This document shows positions 54,501 to 61,853 of a stretch of 64,000 bases of DNA, piece after piece. A model generated the notes under the pieces. That model ran no database searches and was not told where the DNA came from. It was given only the letters and a program-made list of their open reading frames with translations. The stretch's first letter is position 1. Each line of letters opens with the position of its first letter. The DNA comes from Archivesica marissinica (Eukaryota > Mollusca > Bivalvia > Venerida > Vesicomyidae), in contig CM026391.1 in NCBI GenBank assembly GCA_014843695.1, positions 15,001,365-15,065,364 on the forward strand, written 5' to 3'. The translations under genes and the position numbers were made by a program.

Positions 54501-57500
54501 AACACCAAGTAACTGACATGGACTGGTGCATTCAACACCAAGTAACTGACATGGACTGGTGCATTCAACACCAAGTAACTGACATGGACTGGTGCATTCA
54601 ACACCAAGTAATTGACATGGACTGGTGCATTCAACACCAAGTAACTGACATGGACTGGTGCATTCAACACCAAGTAACTGACATGGACTGGTGCATTCAA
54701 CACCAAGTAACTGACATGGACTGGTGCATTCAACACCAAGTAACTGACATGGACTGGTGCATTCAACACCAAGTAACTGACATGGACTGGTGCATGATAT
54801 TTTCAGACCAATACATTAATAAGAAAATTACATTTGGACCAGTTCATTTATCAAAATGGGTAATTTTTGTCTAAAAATAGTAATATTACTGGCAAAAAGT
54901 GCAGATCCTGATGAGACGGCTCGTCATGAGCCGGCTCATCTGGATCTACACTTTTTGTAAGCCTATTTAGAGGCCTGTGGTGATGAAAGGGTTAATAATG
55001 TGTCGTGGAGATACGAGTGTCTTTTAGAGTGTTCTCTTGTTTATTGATTGCAACTTGTATTTGTGAATGCTATAAATTCGTGTACTTTCAGACATCCCAG
55101 GAACCCACCAACGCAGAAATCACGTACGGAGATGTTGGTGAGTAGATTATCTCTGACTTTGTTTGTAGATTATATGCCTGTCACCCATTCAATTTTGACG
55201 TCAATAAATCTTGAATGAAGGGAAGTAAGTCTGTATAGAATCAAAGAGTTATCAAAATATTAGCAGAGTTCTCTAAAACTGAAGGTGGATTTGTAAATGA
55301 GATGTTATATTTTTATATTTCGGGTTTTACGCATGCATCAGCACCATTTCGGGCTATATCGCCGGCGGGCAGTTTACTTAACAACACCTTTCCTGGGCAG
55401 GCTCCAGCGGTTAACCAGTACTTGGGTGCACCAACCTCCGTAAAAAACTGCCAACTTTTTCATATAAATGAGACAGACCTGATCGGGGCTCGAACCCGTG
55501 ACCATCAGTGATGATAAGTTACAGTGGTATGCAAGTCAGCGACCTTAACCACTCGACCATGGAGGCGGACCTAAATGAGATCTACCAATATATTATAACA
55601 TAAAATAATATAATAATAAATAACATCATTCTTTCCTGTGGTTTTTAAGTAACCACAATTCCTAAGCAGTGACTGTTTGTAACTCCTTTGACAAGCTCTT
55701 TAGCAAATAAGTCAATCAAAGGGTACCCATTTGATATATTGTCTGCCTTGTGAATGACATGTGGTATGTGAATTGTAAATTGACTGTTTGTGTTTCAGGG
55801 TACCAGGCTATAGGACACACTGGTAGACTGTTGGTGGACATGGCTATTGTTATTTCTCAAACAGGTATAAGTTAATGCTCTATCATTACTGTGAACACTG
55901 GGACACAGGTATAAAAGTAAAGTGTTTGTTTATTATAGTGTCACCCCTATTTAAAGGGCCAGTCATTTCTGACTTATGAGACACCTCTTTTTATGAACAT
56001 CAGTACTTCCCGAATACTATGTTTGTATGCCAGGCTGGTAGGCAATCGGTAACCATTATTTAACTAGCTGGCAGCTCACCAACCGGCCATATCAGAACGA
56101 ACCCCTGACGAGAATTGAACCTCCGACCTCCCGCTCCGTAGGTGGAAGCCTTAACCACTAGGCAATGGAGATGGTATAAGTTAGTGCTGTATCATTAATG
56201 TGAACTCCGGGACACAGGTATAAGTTGACACTACAAATGACCTGGGTATTTCCCATCCTGTATTGTACACTACAAATGACCTGGGTATTTCCCATCCTGT
56301 ATTGTACACTACAAATGACCTGGGTATTTCCCATCCTGTATTGTACACTACAAATAACCTGCGTATTTCCCATCCTGTATTGTACACTACAAATAACCTG
56401 GGTATTTCCCATCCTGTATTGTACGCTACAAATAACCTGGGTATTTCCCATCCTGTATTGTACACTACAAATGACCTGGGTATTTCCCATCCTGTTTTGT
56501 ATACTACAAATAACCTGGGTATTTCCCATCATGTATTGTACACTACAAATGACCTGGGTATTTCCCATCCTGTATTGTATACTACAAATAACCTGGGTAT
56601 TTCCCATCATGTATTGTACACTACAAATAACCTGGGTATTTCCCATCATATATTGTACACTATAAATAACCTGGGTATTTCCCATCATGCATTGTACACT
56701 ATATATAACCTGGGTATTTCCCATCATGCATTGTACACTATAAATAACCTGGGTATTTCCCATCATGTATTTATACTTCTTGTCTTTCAGGTTTTTGTTG
56801 TGCTTACATTATATTCATCACCGAGAATTTATCAGCATATTTTCCAAACCTGAAAATGTAAGTTGTTTATCTTATTTGAGTTTGGAAAGAATATTGTAAT
56901 TGTCCATTTTCCAGTTTGTTTGTTTTACGTTTATTTATCGTTGCTACTGGTTGCCCATTTGAACGACGCCTCCTGAAGAGGTTTAGTCATTTTAGATGTT
57001 TGGAGGATAGTGCAATGATACAGACAGAGACCCATTCCAGAATCTCCTCTGGTTCTTTTACGGTGTAAAGCACCGACACAAGACCTCAGTTTAACGTCCC
57101 ATCTGAAAGACTGTTAATATTATTATGGTCAGACGGGGGATCGAACCTGTTTTCCAGTTTGAAGTGCCTATTACATTATATAACAGGTACTTAGTTGTAA
57201 AAGAATGTTATCAGTTAATTAACACGATTTTGATAAAATCACATTTATCATACTGCAACATCTGGTTAGGGAACAACAGTAAAAACAAAGGATTCTAACT
57301 AAAAGGACCTATTCATCTTTTGGAATAAATCAGACTTTATCTGCCAAGGGAGGTAATAGAAAATTAGAGATGTCTCTGCATTCTACAAAATCAGTGTTTC
57401 ACAGTAATGAAATCCATCCTTTTAATATTTTTAATGTACTAATTCTTGAACATTGATGAAAAATATATCTTATTTTGACTATGGTAGTATTTGGTTTGTC

Positions 57501-60500
57501 TTCATAGCTCCGTTTCTTCATATCAATTAATAATAGCAACGAAATGAAAGTGCGTACATCTCTTTTAGCATGTTTTAGTAACTCGTTGCATGCTGGGTAA
57601 AATAAATGCTATAAATAGTTCAAATTAGCAGACGACAATTCATTAATGTGTTTTTCTTATTTGAAACTGAAAACTCGGAAATACTTCATGGAATTTCATT
57701 AGAATTGTGTCGTTATGACATCATTTTAATGAAATTATTGACACAAATTTGTTTTTCACAGCTAGCGTGCAAAGAGTTAGGTAGTTATTCAACAGACATG
57801 TAACTAACACGACATCAAATATAAAATGCAGGTAGGTATTTATTCAACAGACGTGTAACTAACACAGTTAGGTATTTATTCAACAGACGTGTAACTAACG
57901 CAGCATCAAATATAAAATGCAGTTAGGTATTTATTCAACAGACATGTAACTAACACGACATCAAATATAAAATGCAGTTAGGTATTTATTCAACAGACGT
58001 GTAACTAACGCGGCGTCAAATATAAAATGCAGTTAGGTATTTATTCAACAGACATGTAACTAACGCAGCGTCAAATATAAAATGCAGTTAGGTATTTATT
58101 CAACAGACATGTAACTAACGCAGTGTCAAATATAAAATGCAGTTAGGTATTTATTCAACAGACATGTAACTAACGCAGCGTCAAATATAAAATGCAGTTA
58201 GGTATTTATTCAACAGACATGTAACTAACGCAGCGTCAAATATAAAATGCAGTTAGGTATTTATTCAACAGACGTGTAACTCACACGGTTAGGTATTTAT
58301 TCAACAGACGTGTAACTAACGCAGCGTCAAATATAAAATGCAGTTAGGTATTTATTCAACAGACATGTAACTAACACGACATCAAATATAAAATGCAGTT
58401 AGGTATTTATTCAACAGACGTGTAACTAACACGACGTCAAATATAAAATGCAGTTAGGTATTTATTCAACAGACATGTAACTAACACGACATCAAATATA
58501 AAATGCAGTTAGGTATTTATTCAACAGACGTGTAACTAACACGACGTCAAATATAAAATGCAGTTAGGTATTTATTCAACAGACATGTAACTAACACGAC
58601 ATCAAATATAAAATGCAGTTAGGTATTTATTCAACAGACGTGTAACTAACACGACGTCAAATATAAAATGCAGTTAGGTATTTATTCAACAGACATGTAA
58701 CTAACACGACATCAAATATAAAATGCAGTTAGGTATTTATTCAACAGACGTGTAACTAACACGACGTCAAATATAAAATGCAGTTAGGTATTTATTCAAC
58801 AGACATGTAACTAATGCAGCGTCAAATATAAAATGCAGTTAGGTATTTATTCAACAGACGTGTAACTAACGCAGCGTCAAATATAAAATGCAGTTAGGTA
58901 TTTATTCAACAGACGTGTAACTAACGCAGCGTCAAATATAAAATGCAGTTAGTAAATATTTGTCTATTTTTCAGGCAAGTGTGGCTACTGATATTGTTGC
59001 CTCCCTTATCTATCCTCACTCTAGCCAGACATCTCGGGGGACTAGCCATGACAAGGTACTGCATGCATGTTGCCAGCCAGAGCTTTCACCACACAACTGT
59101 TTAAGTATATTCAAACCTGTTGTAAACAGCCAGCCACATAGTACATAAAACGGGCTGTTTAGCAGTGGTTGTTCCTTAACCCATACCCTGATATATACGT
59201 ATTTCTACGTGTTATCGGGCACCTGATATATACGTATTTCTACGTGTTATCGGGCACCTGATATATATGTATTTTTACGTGTTATCGGGCACCTGATATA
59301 TACGTGTTTTTACGTGTCCATTTTAAATCCATCATTTTCGCTACTAATACGGCAGAAAAGCGGTCAAAATATGTTTCAGTAAGCAACAAGAATTTATCTA
59401 TAAATGTCGGAAGTTAAAATGAAAATAAATCTAAAAATAGCAATTACTCAGGGCAAACCCCATTCATTAGCTTGCATAAACATATCTAGGTATTTGGTAA
59501 ATTTCCAGTGAAGGCCAATTCATGCGTATGGTCTAAAATTAGAATTGGATTGAAATTAGAACATTTATCACGTGACATTATGATGCATTAAATGGGTTCC
59601 CGGGGGGGGGGGTGCAGGTGTTAGCGAAACAAATATGACACGGCTATAGATCAAAGTGCATGTAAGTCATAATGTTATGCAAGCATGGTGTGTTTTGCTA
59701 TACAGTATACATACTTGTGCATGGTCGGAGGGTAATACAAGTTGGGTTCAAAGGTTTTAATGCTAATTACCGACTAATGTCGGCATGACAACAGTTTGAC
59801 AGGAAGCATCCAGTTCGAAATACACAGGGCGGTGTCTTAGGAACTTGTTGATATCAAAGGATGTGTGTTTTAGCCTCATGGAATGGCTAATGTTGCCAGC
59901 TAAACAGAGGGTAATAAACCCATGTGGGTGGAGTCTTTAATCAGAAAGTCCAATTGATTTAGGAAATTGATTTAATCAACTTAGGTTGCCACGCCCTTTT
60001 CCATACACTATTAACTATTAAATAAACAAATATAGTCGAATATAATAATTATTCTCCAAAACCTGCATGTCCAATATTTACACCTCCGTATCTAAGTAAA
60101 TACTAAAAAGTTTCTTTTAAAAATTATATCGTTGAAAACATCATTTATTTTTCTAAATTTTTTATTCTTACCATAAATATATTAAAGTAAGTTTTTATCA
60201 GGGAAAACAGGGTTAAACATGATAGGGGTCATTTGATCAGTTTTTCCTGAAATACCTTATGGGGACAGTGTACAGTTATTGGTTTCTTATCTATTGGTAG
60301 CTGATAAGTTACTGTATTGGGCTGGAGAACCTGGTATGACTTTTTATTATGAGGGAATGGGTTAATAGTTAATAGTGGTTAAATATTGAATTAAGTCCGA
60401 TTAGCGCACTCGCTTCTCACCAATGCAACCCGGGTTCGATCCTCGGACAGGGAAGTATGTGAGATGGTACAGTAGTCGCCAGATCTGACAGGTGTGTTTT

Positions 60501-61853
60501 CACCGGGTACTCCGGTTTCCTCCCACATGAATGACCACATATACTCTTTCATCCGAGCCAACAAGAGTGATTAATATAAGTTGTTAGTACTTGCTTCGCA
60601 ATCGTTGTAAAATAAACAAAGTTTAAATTTAAATAAGGTGGCTGCTAACACAGGTTTGACTGTATTATAGAAAAGAACAGCATAATTTTCAAATTGCATA
60701 ATCTTGCCTCCTATGGCAACCCTTTCTCCATTTAGCATGTCCCTATATGCAACTTGTGCCTATTAGTAAAGTGCCTCATTCTGTTAAAGGTAAGATATGA
60801 TATATTTTGGCCTTGCAAGATAATACAACATTTAACCCTTTCAACACCACAGACCTCTAAATTGGCTTACAAAAAAGTGTAGATCCAGATGAGCCGGCTC
60901 GTGACGAGCCGTCTCATCAGGATCTGCACTTTTTTCAAGTAATATAACTATTTTTAGTGAAAAAATTACCCATTTTGATAAATGAACTGATCCAAATGTA
61001 ATTTTGTTATTAATTTATTGGTCTAAAAATATCATGGACCAGTCCATGTGAGTTACTTGGTGTTGAATGGGTTAACTCATTATTCAACAACAGAAGAGGC
61101 CAAGTACTCATCGGGTTCAATCCTCGGACCGGGAAGAATGTGAGATGGTACGGTGGTCGGCAGATCGGACAGGTGGGTTTTCTCCGAGTACTCCGGCTTC
61201 CTCCCACATGAATGACCACATATACGCTTTCATCCGCGCCAACGAGAGTGATTAATATAATTTGTTAAACAATCGTTGTAAAAAATAAATAAAGGTTTTT
61301 AAAAAAAAATACTCATCTTAGTCATTTTAGATTTTTGGAGGATAGTGCAATGATACTGACAGAGACCCATTCTAGAGGCTCCTCTAGTTCTCTTATGTAC
61401 ATGGAGACCTCGGTTTGAAGGCTCATCCGATGGACTATCATAAGTGTAAATTTAGTATGGTATAGTGGGGGATCGAACCTGCGGACCCTGGATTACAAGT
61501 CCGGCATGTTAACCACTGGACTACTGATCCGCTACAATTATTGGACCTTTTATTATAAATGTACTTATCCCAATATAATTTGTCTAAAATAATATCATGG
61601 ACTATGTCAGTTACTTGAAGTTGAAAGTGTTAAAAGAACACTCAGGTGAGTGAGACTCAGTTGGGCCTCTTGTGTTCCCATGTTTGGGCCTCTTGTTTTC
61701 CCATGTTTGGGCCTCTTGTTTTCCCATGTTTGGGCCTCTTTGTTTTCTACTGTTGCATTATGTTTGAACTTTCAGTGTACTAGCCCAGTGCTCAAACCTG
61801 TTTGCGTTTGTCGTTGTGTTATGGTTTGACTTTGAACACCTTCATAATATAGA
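36432..61853 (+). CDS. SLC36/AVT3-like amino-acid transporter (8 exons, continues past the window)
   Basis: Eight plus-strand exons join in phase: 36432-36551, 38437-38486, 42979-43159, 55092-55137, 55799-55864, 56791-56857, 58975-59055, 61776-61853. They encode about 220 residues of a member of the amino acid/auxin permease family. TM1 carries FIGAGVLGLPFAF, the glycine-rich broken helix that binds substrate in this superfamily. Further on are ITYGDVGYQAIG, TM3 VDMAIVISQTGFCCAYIIF, TM4 VWLLILLPPLSILTL and TM5 NLFAFVVVLWFDFE. Family members move small neutral amino acids, often with protons, across plasma or lysosomal/vacuolar membranes; the exact substrate cannot be read here. The remaining TMs lie to the right of the window. 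Confidence 0.9.
36590..36860 (-). mobile_element. SINE-B copy with duplicated head end
   Basis: The tail TTTATTTTAGCTCGATTGCG, body and complement of the tRNA-like head are present. The last ~38 bases (GAAGCGAACGCGCATC ... CTTCCAC) occur twice. Confidence 0.85.
36970..37053 (+). mobile_element. tRNA-like sequence
   Basis: GCGACGCAGTAGAGTGTTCG and GTCGTGGGTTCGAACCTCGA fit boxes A and B, with an A arm that lacks GG. No SINE body was identified. Confidence 0.45.
37175..37335 (-). mobile_element. SINE-C copy
   Basis: Starts at GTATGTTCCATTAATGTCAA, contains TAGACATGTTTTCCTGGGCA and GGTGCCTTGCTCAATGACAC, ends in the head at GACTGAGTATCGAA. Confidence 0.75.
37450..37683 (-). mobile_element. SINE-Thr copy
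   Basis: Complement of the body and a complete tRNA-like head (GGATTACCAGTCCAGCATGT ... ACTGGACTACAGATC), lacking the distal ~70 bases. Confidence 0.88.
37690..38185. other. Intronic sequence, nothing recognised
   Basis: Intron 1 of the SLC36-like gene; an open stretch at 37765-38019 has no family resemblance or splice support. Confidence 0.45.
38190..38408. repeat. 38-bp minisatellite before SLC36-like exon 2
   Basis: About 5-6 copies of a unit with TATGTAAAGTGTAGATTATC; the last copy ends about 25 bases before the acceptor. Confidence 0.92.
38437..38486 (+). CDS. SLC36-like exon 2: TM2 start
   Basis: This 50-nt exon (AGILEGGIVMGLVGIV plus 2 bases) lies between acceptor TTTATTTCAG and donor AG|GTAATA. 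It joins exon 1 as AFKE-AGILEGG, a conserved join in SLC36 proteins. A 38-bp minisatellite ends about 25 bp before it and a 90-bp array starts about 10 bp after it. Confidence 0.9.
38495..39150. repeat. 90-bp minisatellite after SLC36-like exon 2
   Basis: Seven copies containing AGTTTCATCTCACAGAACTA and CTTATACACTGTAGGGCC; begins about 10 bases into the intron. Confidence 0.93.
39190..39419. mobile_element. TTAA MITE family 1 (CATTCAACACCA ends)
   Basis: TTAACCCATTCAACACCAAG ... GTGGTGTTGAAAGAATTAA, with an internal TGAGACGGCTCATCTGGATC. The family's full palindrome is GACGGCTCG/CGAGCCGGCTC. Confidence 0.8.
39648..39720 (+). mobile_element. SINE-C tRNA-like head
   Basis: GCGTCCGTGGTCCAATGGTA and GGTCCGGGTTCGATACTCAG give boxes A and B; the body is absent. 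Confidence 0.6.
39764..39996. mobile_element. CAGGG-ended MITE, diverged copy
   Basis: It carries TTTTTGGGAGAAGTGAGAAA near one end and GGGGCTCCCAGGGGGCAAAG and AGAAGGAGCCCTGA at the other. Confidence 0.6.
40232..40546. mobile_element. CAGGG-ended MITE, good copy
   Basis: The inverted ends are CAGGGTTCATTTTAG and CTAGAATGATCCCTG. CATACC directly flanks both sides, which may be a 6-bp target duplication. Confidence 0.75.
40575..40690. mobile_element. Fragment of the GCGCCACTTCTGTCGC repeat
   Basis: GGGGTTCCCCATCTGCGCCA then TTCTGTCGCCAATTGAAAAC; the same repeat is at 44165-44415 and 50358-50627. Confidence 0.6.
40730..40808. repeat. 18-bp repeat, four copies
   Basis: Unit ACAGTTGTACATTATGCT. 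Confidence 0.85.
40875..41195. repeat. 30-bp minisatellite, about 10 copies
   Basis: The unit contains CCCCTTAATTTAAACC and CTGAAAGGGGACAG. Confidence 0.9.
41401..41647. mobile_element. TTAA MITE family 2, complete copy
   Basis: TTAACCCATTTCATTCTGG at one end and CCAGAATGAAATGGGTTAA at the other; opposite internal orientation to the copy at 2404. Confidence 0.85.
41697..42034. mobile_element. TTAA MITE family 1 with an internal insert
   Basis: TTAACCCTTTCAACACCACA ... TTGGTGTTGAATGGGTTAA. About 90 extra bases (CGATCCCCAAACTCCCC ...) occur after GGCTAAA compared with other copies. It starts 50 bp from the family 2 copy. Confidence 0.8.
42372..42694. mobile_element. CAGGG-ended MITE, inverted copy
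   Basis: CAGGGATCAGTTTAGAGG ... GACCTAGAATGAACCCTG. Confidence 0.75.
42695..42975. repeat. ~60-bp minisatellite ending in the exon 3 acceptor
   Basis: Five copies containing ATAAGACTACCGAATTTAA and TTACATGTTGTGTTGTG; the last one changes to TTGTGTTTTTAG, the splice acceptor. Confidence 0.92.
42979..43159 (+). CDS. SLC36-like exon 3: end of TM2 and cytosolic loop
   Basis: The acceptor GTTTTTAG is followed by T completing Ser, then VKAMLLLIHCKYRILEKF and RPPMRKSGG, then an acidic loop ending DMEIIQN. The donor is uncertain: AAT|GTTCGT (used, +5 G present) or AAA|GTTCAA 12 bases later. Both leave phase 0, as exon 4 requires. The acceptor lies in the last, altered copy of a ~60-bp tandem repeat. 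Confidence 0.85.
43264..43560. mobile_element. CAGGG-ended MITE, inverted copy
   Basis: CAGGGATCATTCTAGTGGGC ... CCTAGAATGAACCC, starting ~100 bp after SLC36-like exon 3. Confidence 0.75.
44165..44415. mobile_element. GCGCCACTTCTGTCGC repeat
   Basis: GTTTGTCTGCGCCACTTCTG ... AGCGGGAACCCTG. The TIR-like CAGGGTT/AACCCTG is clear in the 50358 copy. Confidence 0.6.
44425..44995. repeat. Palindrome-rich repeat, ~115-bp direct duplication
   Basis: Sequences such as GGTCAATATTCTATA, TAGAATAATGACCCGTCGAT and ACCGGTACGAGGCATGTCG occur twice (about 44735-44845 and 44868-44975), with related pieces at 44425-44465. Confidence 0.7.
45000..45405. other. Intronic sequence, nothing recognised
   Basis: Intron 3 of the SLC36-like gene; the open stretch here lacks family resemblance. 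Confidence 0.45.
45410..45656. mobile_element. CAGGG-ended MITE, 5' eroded
   Basis: AGTGACCCTGACATCGCCCT ... CTGACCTAGAATGAGCCCTG, directly abutting the next SINE-Thr. Confidence 0.7.
45656..45872 (+). mobile_element. SINE-Thr, headless
   Basis: TAATAAAATTAACAGTCTTT ... CGGAAAACACACA. The head-side break coincides with the MITE end, suggesting one inserted into the other. Confidence 0.85.
45950..46185 (+). mobile_element. SINE-B, full-length copy
   Basis: A tRNA-like head (GTCGTGATAGCGCAGTGGAT ... GAGTTCGAGCCCTGCTGG), body and tail TTCGCAATCGAGCTAAAATA. Best reference copy in the window. Confidence 0.88.
46190..46294. mobile_element. TTAA MITE family 1, half copy
   Basis: Only the CATTCAACACCA side remains (TTGGTGTTGAATGGGTTAA at 46276-46294). 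Confidence 0.7.
46295..46900. other. Intronic sequence, nothing recognised
   Basis: AT-rich; AGTTCTTGCATGCTGGGTAAA-like pieces near 46655 and 57585 hint at an old repeat. Confidence 0.4.
46905..47365 (+). mobile_element. SINE-E with internally amplified 43-bp segment
   Basis: A tRNA-Leu/Ser-like head (GCCTCTGTGGCTGAGTGGTT ... TAAGTTCAAATCCCACTGGG) and the central block GTGAGGAAGCTATCCAGCTG. CTCTTCCTCCATCAATAATA then GCTGGAGAGTCATATGACC is repeated six times (47090-47345) before GTGCGACTTTAAACCC. Confidence 0.85.
47462..47655 (+). mobile_element. SINE-E copy, 3' truncated
   Basis: GTCTCCATAGCCGAGTTGTT ... GGTTCGGATCCCACTGGGGG ... GAGGAAGCTATCCAGCTGGC. Confidence 0.85.
47660..48280. other. 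Intronic sequence, nothing recognised
   Basis: Short repeats only (CCAGTTA-type near 48000-48050) and an inverted GAACAAAGAC/GTCTTTGTTC pair at 48188-48232. Confidence 0.4.
48286..48821. mobile_element. CAGGG-ended MITE split by a TTAA MITE
   Basis: CAGGGCTCATTCTAGAAGGC at the left and TTGAGCCCTG at the right. The family 1 element at 48459-48704 sits inside, at TTAA in the family's TATTTAATGG site. Confidence 0.85.
48459..48704. mobile_element. TTAA MITE family 1, complete nested copy
   Basis: TTAACCCATTCAACCCCAAG ... GGGGTTGAAAGGGTTAA. Both terminal repeats carry the matching change to CAACCCC. Confidence 0.88.
48965..49260. repeat. 58-bp minisatellite, five copies
   Basis: Unit with CAACAAAACACATATAGCAA and TTTTGTAATTATTTCAATG. 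Confidence 0.92.
49355..50035. repeat. ~57-60-bp minisatellite, about 11 copies
   Basis: Unit with GTGAGGCAACTCAGGGAGG and TTTCTACCAAATCTAGCTTA; left copies more diverged. Confidence 0.92.
50358..50627. mobile_element. GCGCCACTTCTGTCGC repeat, near-complete
   Basis: Starts CAGGGTTGCATCTGTCTG and ends GGCAGTGGGAACCCTG; interior includes GAGCCAACTAAGAGC and a C12 run. Confidence 0.65.
50645..50890 (-). mobile_element. SINE-A copy
   Basis: TTTATTTTACAACGATTGCG ... CCGAGGATCGAACCCAGGTT ... TTAATCGGACAGCC. Confidence 0.85.
50895..51125 (+). mobile_element. SINE-E copy, head eroded
   Basis: TTTCATGTGAGTTAGCTATC ... GGTGGTCAGTGGTTCTACC ... ATAGCTGGGGGAGTAGCC ... GTGCGACTTTAAACCC. Shows the unamplified form of the segment repeated at 47090. 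Confidence 0.85.
51126..52760. other. Region with a possible gene fragment of unknown origin
   Basis: A short plus-strand open segment at 51834-51959 reads MSQEESIVQANFQVVWDEL then TALDETPLETTIV, of normal protein composition and followed by no good donor. I do not recognise it. The remainder is AT-rich and featureless. Confidence 0.3.
52762..53018. mobile_element. TACAGTCAAAC-ended MITE
   Basis: TACAGTCAAACCTGTCTTAA ... ATAGGTTTGACTGTA; one ~73-bp internal block is repeated. Confidence 0.85.
53470..54225. other. Possible decayed gene or transposon fragment with inverted similarity
   Basis: The minus strand (53698-53907) reads TACGKCGFLFGTENLTVTVD, and 53500-53620 reads WVSWLTRYYRQNAGDDPF. 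The plus strand (54030-54225) reads HKCHRCTTITVRNANSLWFY then DPEPIPQWGHTRCYRCLG. C-x2-C pairs in both directions suggest zinc-binding sequence, and GCATCTATAACATCT occurs in both orientations (53495 and 54190). Not recognised. Confidence 0.3.
54226..54995. mobile_element. TTAA MITE family 1 whose left end became a satellite
   Basis: It starts CCCATTCAACACCAAGTAAC and ends GTGATGAAAGGGTTAA. The first 33 bases after TTGACCC are repeated about 17 times (54230-54785) before the normal interior (TGATATTTTCAGACCAAT) resumes. Confidence 0.88.
54230..54790. repeat. 33-bp satellite derived from a MITE end
   Basis: Unit CATTCAACACCAAGTAACTG followed by ACATGGACTGGTG, almost identical across copies, implying recent expansion. 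Open frames on both strands are artefacts of the 33-base period. Confidence 0.95.
55092..55137 (+). CDS. SLC36-like exon 4
   Basis: The exon has 15 codons plus one base (TSQEPTNAEITYGDV), acceptor TACTTTCAG and donor GTGAGT. It carries the conserved TYGDVG that precedes TM3. It follows an 11.9-kb intron. Confidence 0.88.
55305..55572 (-). mobile_element. SINE-F, full-length copy
   Basis: The minus strand starts with a tRNA-Leu-like head (CCTCCATGGTCGAGTGGTTA ... GGTCACGGGTTCGAGCCCCG), then a body ending GGGTTTTACGC-complement. Confidence 0.8.
55799..55864 (+). CDS. SLC36-like exon 5: TM3 start
   Basis: The exon has 66 nt, acceptor TGTTTCAG and donor ACAG|GTATAA. It reads YQAIGHTGRLLVDMAIVISQ then T, and shares phase 1 on both sides with its neighbours. 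Confidence 0.9.
56030..56176 (-). mobile_element. SINE-G (tRNA-headed), single copy
   Basis: The minus strand reads ATTGCCTAGTGGTTAAGGCT ... GGAGGTTCAATTCTCGTCAG, a tRNA-like head, followed by ~80 bases of body. Confidence 0.65.
56225..56770. repeat. 39-bp minisatellite before SLC36-like exon 6
   Basis: About 14 copies of a unit with AATAACCTGGGTATTTCCCA and TCCTGTATTGTACACTAC; the final copy runs into the exon 6 acceptor. Confidence 0.95.
56791..56857 (+). CDS. SLC36-like exon 6: rest of TM3
   Basis: The acceptor GTCTTTCAG and donor AAAT|GTAAGT frame FCCAYIIFITENLSAYFP then NLK. The segment GFCCAYIIFITENL is a hallmark of this subfamily. A 39-bp array ends within about 25 bp of the acceptor. 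Confidence 0.92.
56918..57150 (-). mobile_element. SINE-Thr copy
   Basis: GTTTTACGTTTATTTATCGT ... GGTCAGACGGGGGATCGAAC; the head is cut at box B. Confidence 0.85.
57151..57775. other. Intronic sequence
   Basis: It shares CAGACTTTATCTGCCAAGGG with 33378, suggesting an old repeat. No gene was recognised. Confidence 0.4.
57780..58955. repeat. 55-bp minisatellite before SLC36-like exon 7
   Basis: About 21 copies of a unit with AGTTAGGTATTTATTCAACA and GTAACTAACGCAGCGTC. Each carries TAACTAAC, a good branch-point match. The last copy ends 20 bases before the acceptor. Confidence 0.95.
58975..59055 (+). CDS. SLC36-like exon 7: TM4
   Basis: The acceptor TTTTTCAG is followed by G completing Met, then QVWLLILLPPLSILTLARHL and GGLAMT, and donor AAG|GTACTG. 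The spliced frame differs from the longest open frame across this stretch. The phase from exon 6 and the hydrophobic TM4 sequence decide it. Confidence 0.9.
59176..60365. mobile_element. TTAA element family 3, about 1.19 kb
   Basis: Bounded by TTAACCCATACCCTGATA and its imperfect inverse GAGGGAATGGGTTAA. A ~35-bp repeat (GATATATACGTATTTCTACG) lies just inside the left end. No transposase is seen. Confidence 0.55.
60394..60625 (+). mobile_element. SINE-A, near full-length
   Basis: Head CCGATTAGCGCACTCGCTTC ... CCCGGGTTCGATCCTCGGAC, body GTGAGATGGTACAGTAGTCG, tail AATCGTTGTAAAATAAACAA. Best reference copy in the window. Confidence 0.88.
60832..61075. mobile_element. TTAA MITE family 1, complete copy
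   Basis: TTAACCCTTTCAACACCACA ... TTGGTGTTGAATGGGTTAA, with the central palindrome GAGCCGGCTCGTGACGAGCC. Confidence 0.9.
61105..61300 (+). mobile_element. SINE-A, head truncated
   Basis: From TCGGGTTCAATCCTCGGACC to AATCGTTGTAAAAAATAAAT. Confidence 0.85.
61318..61535 (-). mobile_element. SINE-Thr, diverged copy with head
   Basis: TTAGTCATTTTAGATTTTTG ... GGGGGATCGAACCTGCGGAC ... ACCACTGGACTACTGATCC. Confidence 0.8.
61620..61742. repeat. ~25-bp repeat, about four copies, before exon 8
   Basis: Unit TGTTTGGGCCTCTTGTTTTC; ends ~35 bases before the exon 8 acceptor. A half copy of MITE family 1 ends at 61633. Confidence 0.8.
61776..61853 (+). CDS. SLC36-like exon 8: TM5, last exon in the window
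   Basis: The acceptor AACTTTCAG is followed by T completing Ser, then VLAQCSNLFAFVVVLWFDFE and HLHNI plus 2 bases, and a strong donor GA|GTAAGT. The exon end and its donor are the seed of the 43-bp array that follows. Reading through the donor gives an immediate TAA. Confidence 0.9.

Larger units (their letters stand above)
59107..60663. mobile_element. TACAGTCAAAC-ended MITE split by later insertions
   Basis: Left part TTCAAACCTGTTGTAAACAG ... AGCAGTGGTTGTTCC; right part GGTGGCTGCTAACACAGGTT then TGACTGTA. A TTAA element and a SINE-A lie between. Confidence 0.7.

Noticed and set aside
54221..54874. Open frames of 183 and 206 codons on opposite strands
   Set aside because: The 33-bp period leaves both strands open; it is an expanded MITE end.
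58960..59148. Single-exon open frame starting MSIFQASVATDIV
   Set aside because: Wrong frame: the spliced phase from exon 6 gives QVWLLILLPPLSILTL, which fits TM4 of the transporter.
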